The position numbers and the translations under genes are program-made. From Bidens hawaiensis (taxonomy: Eukaryota; Streptophyta; Magnoliopsida; Asterales; Asteraceae): a DNA stretch of 64,000 nucleotides. Shown in pieces: positions 21,625-33,888 of the stretch. The stretch covers positions 372,001-436,000 of the forward strand of contig JAIQDT010000188.1 in the NCBI GenBank assembly GCA_021521415.1, read 5' to 3'. The notes beneath the pieces are model-generated. The model did no database searches, was not told the DNA's origin, and saw only the letters and a program-made list of their open reading frames with translations. Position 1 is the stretch's first letter; each line of letters opens with the position of its first letter.

Positions 21625-21954
21625 TTGAGCAATGGCTTCGAAGAAAGGGATGTTGATGTGGAGTTGTTTGAAGAGTTATAAAAACTTCTCGTGTTGTGCT
21701 TCCAATCTCTTCTATTTTAGCCGTCCTTGATATAGGATAGGTGGAACATAAGTTCGGACTGGTTCCTTAGGTTGTACGGTGCCTGTTGGAACTAGTATCT
21801 TCTGTGTTTTGTCAGGGACTTCCTTCTCCATATTTGCTTATGAAGTTGGTGAGGCAACAGTGGTCGTGCCACTTCTTAGTGTAACAGCGTTTGCTGTCGC
21901 ATTTGAATTTGTGATTGTGTTGCTTGGAAGAGTGTCAGGTGGTCTTTTGAACAA

Positions 21955-23273
21955 TTATCGGGCAATTTGTCCGATTTGAGTCTCTAGATTTTGCAATGAT
22001 GCTTGTTGACTTTTTAGGTCAGCTTCATGCTTTAACAATACTCCGCTAATATCAACAGCTCTTGAGTCAGCTTTCTTTTCTGCTTCATTTGTCATTGTCA
22101 TGATTTGGATTAACATTTCCTCAATTTTTGAGTATCTTGGATTCTGATGGCAACAGGAACTTTGATATTGGAATTGAGGTTTAGTTTGTAAGGTTTGATT
22201 CATTGGCCTCTTTTCGAATCCGGGTATAGTTTGAGTGTTACCGCCGTCCTTCCAGCTGAAATTCAGGTGGTTTCTCCAACCTGGATTGTAGTTGTTGCTG
22301 AAAGCGTTGTTTTGACGGGCGATGAAGTCAACTTCTTCCATAGCCATAACAACTTGTTTGCAATCACTCGTCTTATGAGTTCCTCCATAGGTGTCACAGG
22401 TGATCTTGGTTTTTGATAGTTTGGCTTGAAGTTGTTCGAATTTTTTTGAAAGGGCTTCATGCTGTGCAGTGACAAGAGTGTTGGAATCAATGGGATGTAT
22501 TCCTTTGTGTGTTAGTGTAGATCTTGGTGGGTTATAAGCGAAACTCTTCTTTGTTGCCTTCTCCATGATTTCAAATGCTTCGTTAGGTGATTTGGATCCC
22601 AGGTCTCCACCGGCGACTTGACCAATGGCCTGTTTGTTTTGACTGGATTGTGCGTCAAAGAAAGTTTGTACTTGCAACTATACCTCAGTCCATGGTGTGG
22701 GCATCTTCTCATAAGACTTTTGTATCATTCCCATGCTACGTGTAACGACTCATCATCATCGGTCCGGAATCCGGTAATGCTGGCTCAGTATTTCGCAATT
22801 TTTTTCAAACAGAAAGTATTTGAGGAGCACTGTTTAACCATTTGGTCCCAGTTGGTGATGGAACAAGTGGAAAGAGATTCTATCTATTCTAGGGCTTGAC
22901 CCCTTATAGAGAAAGGAAAGAGTTTGAGTTTGATCTGATCTTCTGAACAGTTTTGGATTTTAAAGGTTCCGCAGATTCGTAGGAATCGAGATATATGAGA
23001 AAGAGGGTCTTCATCGAGGAGATCATGAAATTGAACTGAATTTTCCACCATATGAATGGTGCTTGATTTGATTTCGAAATGTTCGGTGATATCGAGTGGA
23101 GCCACTCCATTGTCATAGCCTTCGAGAGTTGGCTTGGCATACTGGCTCATGCTTTGTTCATTGTTTTGTACTTCCATCATTTCTTCGGTTTGATTTCTCC
23201 TGATGTCGTGGTGTCTACTGACTTGTCTTTGATTTTTTTGCTGATTTCTACAGTCCGTTAACGTGCTCGTCAA
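21955..23273 (-). pseudogene. gag: Athila-1 gag, frameshifted
   Basis: The N-terminal half (23273-22884) has the Athila gag signature PLDITEHFEIKSSTIHMVEN, FHDLLDEDPLSHISRFLRIC and SIRGQALE. The middle (22884-22700) is in broken frames. The C-terminal half (22677-21955) includes a degenerate zinc knuckle CDTYGGTHKTSDC, in which the second Cys has become Tyr, and a Gln-rich coiled tail ending LQNLETQIGQIAR. Gag forms the particle shell and binds RNA. This copy is dead. Confidence 0.85.
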
Positions 23274-23599
23274 CGAAAGAGTTGTTACGGTTCAGAAATT
23301 GGAGAAACAAGCTCAGGTCCGAATGTAGAGGACATACATGGGGTTAAATCAAATTTAAACTATTTAAATTAAACTAAAGGTTAGTTGAAGTTAAAGTTAA
23401 ACTAAAGATTAGACTAAGCTATTTTATAACTAAACTAAAGTATAAGTTAATTAAGCTAAAATAAATGTTAGGCTAGCCTTAAAAAAATTATTTCTAATAT
23501 AATAGTTAGTAAAAAGAAAATAAAATAAAAGTTAACATTTGTACAATTATAAACAATGATTAAATTAAAACTTGGATCGTTCTTAGAAACGTACCGTGT
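23274..23599 (-). other. Athila-1 leader
   Basis: Low-complexity AT-rich sequence with repeated 'taaactaaag' units (23350-23460) lies between the primer site and gag. I see no gene. Confidence 0.6.
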
Positions 23600-23616
23600 C
23601 CCCGACAACGGCGCCA
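23600..23616 (-). other. Athila-1 primer-binding site (tRNA-Asp type)
   Basis: On the minus strand this reads TGGCGCCGTTGTCGGGG, the well-known Athila/Tat primer site complementary to the 3' end of tRNA-Asp. One base differs from the usual TGGCGCCGTTGCCGGGG. It lies six bases from the LTR end. Confidence 0.92.
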
Positions 23617-23622
23617 AAAACT

Positions 23623-25459
23623 TGATGTGATGCGTTTGAGTGCTTTAAAATTATAATGGATTGGAGATATAGCTTTCACACAAAATCGTGTTTTAAATTT
23701 ATAAAAGTGATTTCTACAAAGACTAAACACACACAAAATAGACAAGTGTACCTATCGTATATATTGGATAGTATTGGTAAGAACCAAGTATCGATCCGTG
23801 GACGCAAATGTTTCTAATAATGAATCTTCGTCTTACTTTAATCGGAGGGTTTAATCATTTTCTGTTGATTTTTAAACTTTTTATAAAATCGAAATACTTA
23901 TATATATATATAATATAGGTGACAAGAAGAGAAATTCTAAATTTAATTCAATTATATGAAGGTTACCATCTAAGATCAAGAATCCACTCCATTCTTCCTT
24001 GATGATTATTAAATAAACATGTGATAAACTTTTCCTAATAATATATGATAGAATAGTCCCTTATTTCTAAGTGAACATATTCTATGACATAAAAGAGAGT
24101 AGCATGCGTATTTTCAAGTCCATCCTATGCTTAATATCATGCTACCACGAGAATGTCAATTTAAGTAGACAAGCAATTTGGTAAAGTAGAACGATTAGGA
24201 TTGACTTCAATTTCTCAAATACCAATCCTAACAACTTCGAGTGGTTGTAGTTAACTCACACAACCTCCCCTTGGTTGATTTAATTAGGTTATATTTACAC
24301 ATTCCATTAACATATGATTTCTTTAACTAGCATGATAACCTAAGCAATCATGTTAACAATGTTATTTTAGAATTATCAAAACTAGAGAAATAGATCATAG
24401 CTTATATCTCATCATTTCTAAGTACAACATAAGGATCCATGTTTTATCTTGAATAAGTTATCAAAGTATTCTTTTTACCATTTCTAGTCTCCGAGAACAT
24501 GAGTGAACATGAATTATTTTTAGTCATCAACCTTGATGTATTGAGTTAAAGTGATAAACAATTTCTTCATCAAATGATAATTGCAAAATAACCATGTACT
24601 TTACCAAACTAAACCACATGTTTCATATAATCATCAATTAAAACAAAGCTTCTTCATAGATTTTAGATGGAAAATGGAGTTTAGCTCATAATGAGCATTG
24701 TTATGAACATTAAAAGAGATGATGATAACAAACACATGATTAAACCAGAACAATCGAACCAAATGTGGATGAATCTTCCTTCTTAATGATGATGATGGAT
24801 GATGATGATGATGGATAACAATGGTAACCACCAAGCCTTCAAACTCCTCACAAGATCTTCAATATAGGTGCAATGTGGGTGTTTTTATAAGAGAAACCCG
24901 TTTAGAGATTTTCTTCAAGCACACTTGATTTATGCAACATTCTCCTCTATTTATAGGCAGTCTGGTGAAGCGGGCAGAGCCCCGTGTTTCTAGAGGCACG
25001 CCCCCATGTCCAGGTGTCCAGTTGCATTAAATGCTAAGTCAGATCGTACATGATGACTCACCACGGCGGCGTGCTTTCTGAGGCACGACCCCGTGCTTTT
25101 TTGTGACATGTGATAATTCTTTTTGTTTTTTCTGAAAGGTGACCACAACCCCATGGTTGCTAAAGCATGGCTCCGTGCTTCTGTGTCCAGTATTTGTCTT
25201 TTCTTGTAGATTTTCGTCTTTTCTTGTGTTCAGAAGCATGGGGGCTTGTTTAGGAGGGAACGGGGGCGTGGTTGGGGGTTTTCTTTGGTTTTCTTTCGTT
25301 TTTCTTCGTCTTTTTGCTTATTTCTTAGTTTAAGGTTTGGGTTTACCTGAAATTGCATTTCAATGTGATAAGTAGCCTTCTGAGCTATATTATTTGATAG
25401 AAGTTGAAGTTTTTATAGATTATTTGTTGCTAAAAAGATGTATAATTTTATATACATCA
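23623..25459 (-). repeat. Athila-1 5' LTR
   Basis: In plus coordinates it starts TGATGTGATGCG and ends ATATACATCA, 1837 bp. It carries GACAAGTGTACCTATCG and AAGTATCGATCCGTGGACG, conserved in Athila LTRs. The minus-strand TATA box CCTATAAATAGAG is at 24957-24945. Immediately upstream (24970-25270) are degenerate GGGGCCGTGC/GCACGGGG dyads. A GATGATGATGG microsatellite lies near 24786-24815. At 25460 the sequence changes abruptly into gypsy element G1, which was the insertion target. The second LTR is not in the window. Confidence 0.88.
24945..25270 (-). promoter_or_regulatory. Athila-1 LTR promoter: dyad array plus TATA
   Basis: Four dyad-like clusters (24970-25000, 25061-25100, 25142-25185, 25230-25270) combine CCCCGTGCTT and AGGCACG-type halves. 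They are followed in element orientation by CCTATAAATAGAG. The same vocabulary recurs upstream of ORFs a, b and 3 of this element. Confidence 0.65.
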
Positions 25460-26937
25460 CATATGTTTTAGAGTTTGGAAAGCTTCTTCTTGTTTCAGCC
25501 CCCATTCATAAGGTTTTCCCTTATGAGTTAGTGTAGTGAGGGGTAACGCGATTTTGGAGAAGTTTAGAATGAATCACCGGTAATACCCGGCCAAACCAAG
25601 GAAAGATCGAACTTCCGTAAGAGTGGATGGAGTTTTCCAATCTTTTACGGCCTCGATTTTGGCGGGATCAACATGAATACCTTTATCGTTGACGATGTGA
25701 CCCAAAAATTGAAATTCTATTAACCAAAATATTTTGAAAACTTGGCATAAAGTTGTTCTTTTCTTAGGATATCAAGGAAGGAACGTAAATGATACTCATG
25801 TTCGGCTTTGGTCTTGGACAAGATGATGATGTCATCGATAAAGACAAATACGAATTTGTCCAAGAATGTTTTGCAAATGCGGTTCATGAGGTCCATGAAT
25901 ACCGCGGGTGCATTGGTTAATCCGAATGGCATAACCATGAACTCGTAATGTCCATACCGAGTACAAAAGGCGGTTGTTGGAATGTCGTCTTCATGAACAT
26001 GCAATTGATGATAGCCCGATCGAAGATAGATTTTGGAAAAACAAGTTGTGTCTTGGAGTTGATCGAAGAGGTCGTAGATTCGAGGCAAAGGGTAACAATT
26101 CTTGATGGTGAGTTTATTGAGTTCACGATAATCGATACACATGTGAAACAAGCCATCTTTCTTTCTCACGAAATGGACAGGAGCTCCTCAAGGGGAGAAT
26201 CTTGGACGGGTGAAGCCCTTATTGGAGAGTTCATGAAGTTGGTTCAACAACTCTTGCAATTCCGAAGGAGCTAAACGATAGGGAGCCTTGGCTACGGGAG
26301 TCGCGTCTGGAACAAGGTCGATTCGAAATTCAACCGGACGAATGGGTGGGAGACCCGAGACGTCTTCGGGAAAAACAACGGGAAATTCACAAACAACTGG
26401 AATGTCTTGAATTTTCATTTCTTCGGTATCTTTCGCCACCCCTTGGGCTAGAAAAGGAACGTACTTTTGGTGTAAGTACTTTCGAGATTGAGAGCATGAC
26501 ATGAGGTTGAGTTTCTTAGGAGTCTTTTTGCCAAAGACCTTGAGGATTTTGCCGTTGACGAGCGGGATTCGAATGAATTTGTCATAACAAACGACTTCGG
26601 CACGGTGCAAAGCGAACCAATCCATGCCTACTATGATGTCGAAATTTCCCATTTGCATCAGGATGAGGACATCGAGAATTGTGCCTGCAAAGAGTAAGGA
26701 TACAATCGCGAATGACCGAATCGATGGTGATGGAACTACCATTGGCGACTTCGACAGAAAAGGGTGAGAAAGTTTAGTGCGAGGTATGGCAAGGATATAT
26801 TCAAATTTAAAATTAACAAAACTCCTATCAGCTCCGGTATCAAATAAAATTGAAGCTAAATGCCCATTTACTAAAAACTCATCGTTCACCACGTCGTTGG
26901 AAACTTGATATTGGTTGCATTCATCATAAAAGCACAC
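25460..26937 (-). pseudogene. pol: Gypsy element G1: protease and reverse transcriptase, truncated
   Basis: The protease at 26937-26188 has LASILFDTGADRSFVNFKF, with catalytic DTG. RT follows at 26169-25720 ([74 protein letters not shown]). The catalytic pair is IDD. It continues past 25720 ([28 protein letters not shown]) with a stop. The reading ends at 25460 in EEAFQTLKH, exactly at the Athila-1 LTR. The missing RNase H and integrase should lie beyond the other end of Athila-1. Confidence 0.88.
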
Positions 26938-28275
26938 CCTTGGTTTCCTTGGTTGACTTGTTAAGCTGGAGGAGGAGGACGAGCTTGGATTACTTGCGGG
27001 AGTGGCGGAAGTGGAAGGGCTTGCATCGCTTGGAGCGGTTGAGCCGGAAGAGCCAAGAGTTGCGGGACTTGAGGTTAGTAGGTTTGACCTTGGTAGGCTT
27101 GGGTTTGGTAGTATGGTGTGGCCATGATTTGAGCTTGGTTAACAAATGCAAGTCGAGGACAAGCATTGCGGAAATGATTCGAATCTCCACAATTGAAACA
27201 AGCTCTAGGTCGAGGTGGAGTTTGAGCAAAAGGCACGGGACGGTTTTGGTTAGATGGAGCAAACTTGGTGGAGCGGGTTGCCCACGGGAGGTTTCCTGAC
27301 ACACGTTGCTAAGGTGACCACAGCGGTTACACTTCGTGCAATGGCGACAAGCGGGGTAAGCGGGATGATGGCGTTGGCAAGTGTTACACAAGGGATGAGA
27401 GCCGGAATACGGTTTTCGGTTTTGAGATGCTTGGGATTGCGATTGAGGTTGAGATGGGTGAATGACGGCATAGTTTTGGTGGTTAGGTTTGATTTTCTTC
27501 TTGGAGTGGTGGGATGAGTTGGAGTAGTTTATGGATTGAGTTTGTGGGTCAACTTTTGTGAGGGTTGACAGTTCGGGTGTACTCTTTTCATTGGGTTTCT
27601 TTGAGCTTTTGATAGTGACGGTACCGGCTTTGACATGGTTTTCAGAAAGAGCATCGGCTAAGGTAATTGCATCATGGAGTGTTTGCGGTTTACTATTCAT
27701 CATCGAGTCTTGGATTTGCATAGGCAAACCACCGACATACATGTCAATCGCCCGTTCGAGTGGAGTGACCAAGTGAGGAACCAAGAGCCTAAGCTCATGA
27801 AAGCGGTTGGAGTAGGCAGATTTGTCATCACTCTCTTGCTTAAGTTCCCAAAATTCGGATTCGAGTTTTTAGAGTTCATGTTTTGGGCAAAATTTCTTCA
27901 TCATGACATCCTTGAGCTTGGTCCATGAGTAGGCCATAGCTACTTCCGCCCTATTGGTGAACATTTTGCTATTCCACCAAGTGCGGGCAGTCTCCTCGAA
28001 CATGCTTCCGCCCTATTGGTGAAAATACTTTCTATCTTTTCGAACAATTGCAACAAGGTAGTGGTACAGTTTTTTCCATAAAATGAAGATGGGTTGGCAC
28101 CGGTGAACTGTTTCAAGGCGAAAGGTGTGGGATTAGGCATAGCTTGGGTAACAGTGGGTTGGGTAGCTTGAATTTGGGTTATCAGTCCGGGAACCACAGT
28201 GGCGATCTCTTTAGCAACCATAGCGGCCATCCGACGATGGAGTTAGGCTTGCGAGTGTGGCGACGAAGAGGAGGC
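26938..28275 (-). pseudogene. gag: Gypsy element G1 gag with two zinc knuckles, damaged
   Basis: The start region (28230) reads MAAMVAKEIATVVPGLITQI and FALKQFTGANPSSFYGK. The core continues as HLVTPLERAIDMYVGGLPM and further. A Cys-rich block (CNTCQRHHPAYPACRHC, CNRCGHLSNVC, about 27400-27300) is followed in another frame by a second knuckle, CFNCGDSNHFRNACP (about 27190). A segment of the capsid core is missing between two copies of CTTCCGCCCTATTGGTGAA (27946-27964 and 28003-28021). There are several frame changes. The two-block Cys arrangement is common in plant gypsy gags. Confidence 0.82.
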
Positions 28276-29090
28276 ATTCTAAAATAATAAATAATAAATG
28301 ATATAAGTGTGAGGATGATATGTAAACATGGAGTGTTAATGATTGTGAGTCCTAGAGTTATGAGGATGAGGATGAGGATGTTAAAAAAATTTCTTTTGTT
28401 AGTAAATCAAGTAATGACAAAATGTTAAATAATTTAAAATCTTTGAACTTGAAAATAATGTGTTAGGATTTAAAAGCAGGAAACTTGCATGAACCACCAT
28501 GACTTGTTGTCCCAATTTTAAATCGTAAAAATAGTGGTAAAGTGGGGAGTTGAACATGTGTACGCATCACCGTGTTTTACACGTTTTGTCCCAAATATCG
28601 TAATAATAACAATAAAAAGTAAACAATGAGGAAGTTGAGATGTCGAAAACACTAGTCCACGTATCACCGTGGCTTTTATGCTTCCAACAAAAATATAAGG
28701 ATGCATTATACATAAGTACTCGGTGGTCATTTTAAAAGCTTCTTAAGTTCCTATAGAACTCAAAAACATCTTCTCATACAGTGTTGCATGTCATACAACA
28801 AACTTACAATTTTGTATGATTGTCTCACATTTCTCTTCATCCTTTTGTTTATCCATATACGATGATCCTTTTTTGGAAACACTAACCTTATTTTACATTT
28901 GACAGTCTTTAAAATTTTGAGGCATGAAACCTTACATTTGTGGCATGCGCTTTTAAAAAAAAGAAATTACTAAATGTTAGCCTAATTACTGGATTATTAC
29001 TTTCACTTCTTTCCAACAAATTATTAAATATCAACTATTCTTCTCTGTTTTTTTTCTTTATAAACATCAAATTAATAACAATAAATAACT
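28276..29090 (-). other. Possible G1 leader and AT-rich filler
   Basis: No coding potential and no primer site were found. GATGAG repeats occur at 28363-28380. The G1 LTR could not be located, so the upstream end of G1 is undefined. Confidence 0.4.
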
Positions 29091-29094
29091 TTAC

Positions 29095-29392
29095 TAGTGA
29101 AAGATAAGAGGTTCAAATCTCACTATCATTAATTTATATAGGAGATATGAGGGATGACCCTGACTTGTCAGGATTCAAGTCCTGATCTCACCCGGTTTTA
29201 CCGGCTCCTCGCTGTCGTGCCGTTTGGCGGGCATGGGGGTCGGGTTTTATCCGGGGAATCCCTCAATAGGTGAACCGCTAGGTACTTCGTCCGTCTGGAC
29301 TCGTGGCCGGCTCGGGCTTCCTTTAGCCAATAGGGGGTGCGTACAGAGTTCCCGACGTTACTTAGTTGGTCGTTCCAAAAAAGAAAAAAATA
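29095..29392 (+). mobile_element. Possible SINE
   Basis: A GC-richer block stands out of AT-rich surroundings. It has GGTTCAAATCTCACT near 29110 and GGATTCAAGTCCTGATCTC near 29169, both like a tRNA-type B box. The body has a compact structure (CACCCGGTTTTACCGG), and the 3' end GTCGTTCC runs into an A-rich tail at 29377-29396. No A box or target duplication could be fixed. Confidence 0.4.
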
Positions 29393-29575
29393 ACAAATAA
29401 CTTTTTATCCATTTAACTTAAAATTTAATGTCATGTTCTCCATGCAAACAAACAACTTTTCTTTACTTCTCTCTTGGCTGTCGATATCACAAAGGTCTCC
29501 CAAGTATTTTCCAAGGGGCTTACTTAAAAGAAATCAACTTTTTTATCACCCAGATGAATCTTAGTGAAACCATGC

Positions 29576-30713
29576 TGACGTGAGGTCGAAGACTCACTCA
29601 AAAATAAACCGAATACAACTATTAGATAGCGGTAAGCGGGTATCAAACACAGGGAGTTTGTGAAAGTTGTGTTACCAAGTAGTTATGTAATTTATCTAAA
29701 TTAAACTAAATGCAAAGAGTAAATTCAAAGATTTGGTTGTTTGGTTTTAATAACAAAAAGAACTAAAGTAATAAATGAGTTTTAATCAATATTCGAAAAT
29801 ATGCCTTCCCTCGGTTTCAGGTATCCATGAATGTTACGGTTAATGTTTAACTGAGATGAACAATAGGTAAAGTTCGTGTTTATGTAAACGATTGCGATAA
29901 ATGAAGATCGAGTACTTGGATTATGCAATGCAAGGTGATCACTCAAAAACCAATTAGTTTATCTAACCCTAAATCCCTCCGATTACTCTCGATTACTTAA
30001 AGAACCAAGAACTGACGGTTTAGAACACAAAGTCGATAAAGTAATAATGTATCAAGCAATACATAAACATCATAATAATGAAATCAATAAGATCAAATAT
30101 TATCTCAGAAATTGATAAAACATTCAACCAAACAAGCAAAATAAACCTTACAATCCGAGGAAAAACATAATGGAGTTTAGCCGAGCATGATTCGGTTCAT
30201 CATTCCTTTGATTATAATTTTCATATGAATCAAAAACAAGTCTTTAACGATTACCACACTCAAAATAATATTCTTGTCTCCCAAAATCACCTCCAGGTGT
30301 TTCTTAGATGATAAGATATGATCCCCCATCCCAAAAGCCAACCAAAAAGACAAATAAAAACGGCAGTTACACGCGTCCACCGTAAGCTACGGCCGTAGCT
30401 TACAATGGCTTCAAAAAAACCATGCTGGGTTTAAACTGCCTTACGGCAGCTTATATCTTCAACTCCCACCGTAGCTTACGGTGAGTACCGTAAGCTATGG
30501 TGGACTTCACTCTTTTCCAACTTATTTTCTTGATATTTTCTTCGTTCCAAGTTCGTTTTCGCCTACGTTCTCGTAATTCCATCATCTAGCTTTTCATACC
30601 TACCATTGCACGAGTAAACGTAGTTATCCAATTCAACAAGATAAACCAATTAAACACATCAATATTAACGGTCTTAAACCACTTAAGGGTTGTCCCATGG
30701 ACCACCCGTCACA
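29576..30713 (-). repeat. Athila-2 3' LTR (boundaries inferred)
   Basis: The low end TGACGTGAGGTCG leads into GGTATCAAACACAGGGAG, an Athila LTR-like block. The high end is set where, on the minus strand, a GTGTAAGTGTGGGAA purine-rich run is followed by TGTGACGGG. Dyads built from CCACCGTAAGCTACGG and TACGGTGG lie at 30372-30510. The partner LTR is not in the window, so neither edge is proven. Confidence 0.55.
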
Positions 30714-32169
30714 TTCCCACACTTACACGTTGCTTGCCCTCAAGCAACATCTCAACACAAACTCTTTATTATTTTCAACTTGTATCCATCGATCTTACCA
30801 CAAATTCGGTTCAGTTACAGTCTCAAGTCATACCCTATTCCCTTATTTTTATCGGGTGCACTAGTTCAATTGATGTTCCATTTAAACCGAAGATTTCTAA
30901 CCAAACCTAACATGCTTTCGGTATTTACCTATACATAACACACATTTACACAATAACTTTTCCTTGGTGATCATCCGTATATTTCATATTTAGTCAATTC
31001 TCCTCGCATACGCTTGTACAATCATCAAATCTCCACCTATGTAAATGCATTTTGACATGAAAAAAAAAGAAGATGGTCTTAAAACGGGTTGTAATGGGGC
31101 CAAGTGTAAGGGTATGGAAGGGAATATTGAAAGTAGCTCAATCGATCCGATCCGACTTATTACAAACAAACTAAGTAAATAATAAAATAAACAATTATAA
31201 ACATCACTAACTTCTCTTTTTCTTTTCTTTCTCTTTTTTTTCACTCAATAAATAATACTTTGAACTATGCATACATAAACATTGCAACTCTAATACAAAC
31301 CTTTTTTTTTTTTGAAATCAATATAATACTTGAAAATTACACTCTAGCATGATAAACATAATGCTTCACATCTCTAACTGATAAATACTAAAACAATTAC
31401 ATAGAAACCTATTAAGTCGGATCGTTTCGCAAAATAATACCGGGGTTGATCAAATAAAAGAATAGGTCCAATAAGGTTTTCTAAAGGAACCAACCCCCGC
31501 CCCTCACATAACCATCCTCATATGTATAATATATGAGGCCCCAACCCCCCAAATCCCACACTCTCGCTCATCCAGACGAGGCTTAACCTAAGTGCCTCCA
31601 TCATATTTGCACTCATGCCAAGCTAAGATCTCGAAATGCACTAATTGTACAAGTTCTATCGGAGAAATATCAACTGTCTCACCAACCAATACTTTCAATT
31701 TTCAAGTGTAACGAACATGTTATGCAAGTTATTACACCAAAAGCATGCTAACCTTGATTAGGAAACTACATAATCTCTTTTTTTTAAAAAAACAACTAGG
31801 CACATGTTATTTAGGAAATTGTGACCATGAAAAGGGACCAAAACTTCACCCCGCCATCTTACCACTTTCCGGTTTCATTAAAACATTTTTTTAAATTTTT
31901 TTTCTGATTTTTTAATTTTTTTTTGAAATTTTTTCAAAACAAACGAAAATTTCCTCATCCCCACACTTGGGATACATTGTCCCCAATGTACAGTTTTGAG
32001 AAAGAAAAAACAGACTACTTCAAAAACACAAGCCTCTTTCCAACGCAACCCTTAATACTTATCAAAAGTATTTTGTCCACCACCCATCCACCCAAAATAA
32101 ATAAAAACAAAAAAGATAACGTATACAATAATATACAAAATGATGTTCACCTGGTAACACGAGATTCCA
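30714..32169 (-). other. Athila-2 3' untranslated region
   Basis: No ORF of note is present. On the minus strand, TACATTGGGGACAATGTATC with AAGTGTGGGGA (about 31995-31958) is a phrase widespread in the untranslated parts of Athila elements. Variants of AAGTGTGGGGA also occur near 30715, 33945 and 34850. The rest is AT-rich. Confidence 0.6.
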
Positions 32170-33887
32170 TCAAAAGTAGGGCGGTCGGGCCGGCCCGAAA
32201 ATGGACGTCATCACATCGTTGAACTCACCAAATCCAAATGCATCTTGGTCAGCACCACCTTGCTCATCTCCTTGTTGTCGCGAGGTGCCTTGACTTGAAC
32301 CTTGATTGGGATTCACCCACAAGGAATGATGCAATGGTGGCGTAGGGTATGACACACTACCATCATACGGTGGCAAAGTGGTGAAATCCACATATGGCGG
32401 GTCGGCCACAACCGGCTGTCCCGCATGCCACGCGTCATGCATCCGTCGCTGACGATCATCACGGTATCGGTTGTTCATGTCATTCTCAAAGGCATATGTA
32501 TGGGTGCAATTCCACTGCTCTTGTCGATCATAATTCTTCTTTAATGCCCTTTCCATGCTCGCACCCATGAAAGTTTGTTGATCAAACATGGTTTGGGAAT
32601 ATTCGGACCAATTCCCAAACGTGGGTGGTCTTTGTCTTTCTACCACCTCTTGCATCGTTCCTTGATAAGCCCAATTCGAATCATACGGCCTGTGTGCATA
32701 GTCAAATGCACTTCCCACATAACCCGATTGCGTACCCGCTTGCCTTCCATCCCAACTCGGTCCCGCTTGATCCGTTTCCATGTGAACTACAATTGGATTA
32801 TCTTGATACGCCTCATCACCACTCACCTCATCTTCACTTTCCGGGTCATCCGCTTCACCCGCATTTAATGGTCTTGCATCTTCCTTCAACACTCTCCATC
32901 TTCTCCCATCACTCTTCAATTTATGATACCGTTCAGATTGGGAATATACCCAACCCGACCCCAAATGTGTGATGTCGAAAGGTTTGAACTTTTTGTAAGA
33001 CCCCCTATCACCCGTTTGAATAGCACCATATTTCTTTAACAATGCCGTTATTAATCGACAATGCGGTATGATCTTCCGGTCCACACTGTTTCGGCTTATC
33101 CATACGTTACTCATTACCAAAAATCGGTATGAAATAAGCGGTAAGCCATGTAGCAACGTGTATAATATTGGAACTTCGGGATATCGTACCTCGACCATGT
33201 CACCCCGACATGGGATGACGTTATTGATGCTTATCGTTAACATCAATTTTGCTTCCATCTTCAAATTTTTTTGGTACAATTTCCCAGCGTATGTCCCGGG
33301 AAAAACAGATCATCTAACATGGTGTTCCACATCGGGTGCTCCTCGGGAAACAAATACAAATCATCCAAATCCGGGTACTTATACTGATTTTGCGGTTTAC
33401 TATCAAACTTTGCCACCCGTCTCAAACTATCAAACAACATTTCCACTTGAACCCCATTCACAGTACCAATCAACCTGTTCTTTGATGGATGGTCACCTGT
33501 AACCCGTCGTAGAGTAGCCATCCATTCTTGAATTTCTATATCAAATAAGTTAGATGATTCGTTGTCCCAACACTTTAAAGCTGCTTCCCAACCCAATGCT
33601 CTGAATTTATCGGTAACCCCAAATGGCCCAAAATCCTCTTCTCTAACTTCTTTTTCGCAAATAAACGCATCAGTTCATTGTCTCAACGTGTTCATTTGAT
33701 CATGGAAGAGCTCCGCTTGCCATTCTTGAGGTTGATTTGCTAAAGACCCTGACCTCCAGATTGGCTTTTCCCTTATTTGATCTTCTTTCTCTTTTTCCAT
33801 CTCTGCTTGAAGTACTCGTCTTCTTCTCTTTGGTTGTTCAGCCTGTTTGCTTGACGAGCCAACCGGTTCTTTCCCTTTTCGACCCAT
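32170..33887 (-). pseudogene. Athila-2 ORF3, one stop and one frameshift
   Basis: ATG at 33887 (MGRKGKEPVGSSSK) follows a splice-acceptor-like GTGTGTTCAG. About 572 codons run to 32170, interrupted by TGA at 33677-33675 and a one-base shift near 33290. A basic head (KRRRR at about 25-29) leads into the Athila ORF core: WMATLRRVTGDHPSKNRL, MLFDSLRRVAKFDSKPQNQ, then MLTISINNVIPCRGDMVEV and ILYTLLHGLPLISYRFLV. The last 200 residues are acidic, then Gln/Tyr-rich (HETD to PPLHHSLWVNPNQGSSQG). No membrane segment is seen, so an envelope role is not supported by sequence. The module at 33889-34700 may drive it. Confidence 0.75.
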
Positions 33888-33888
33888 T

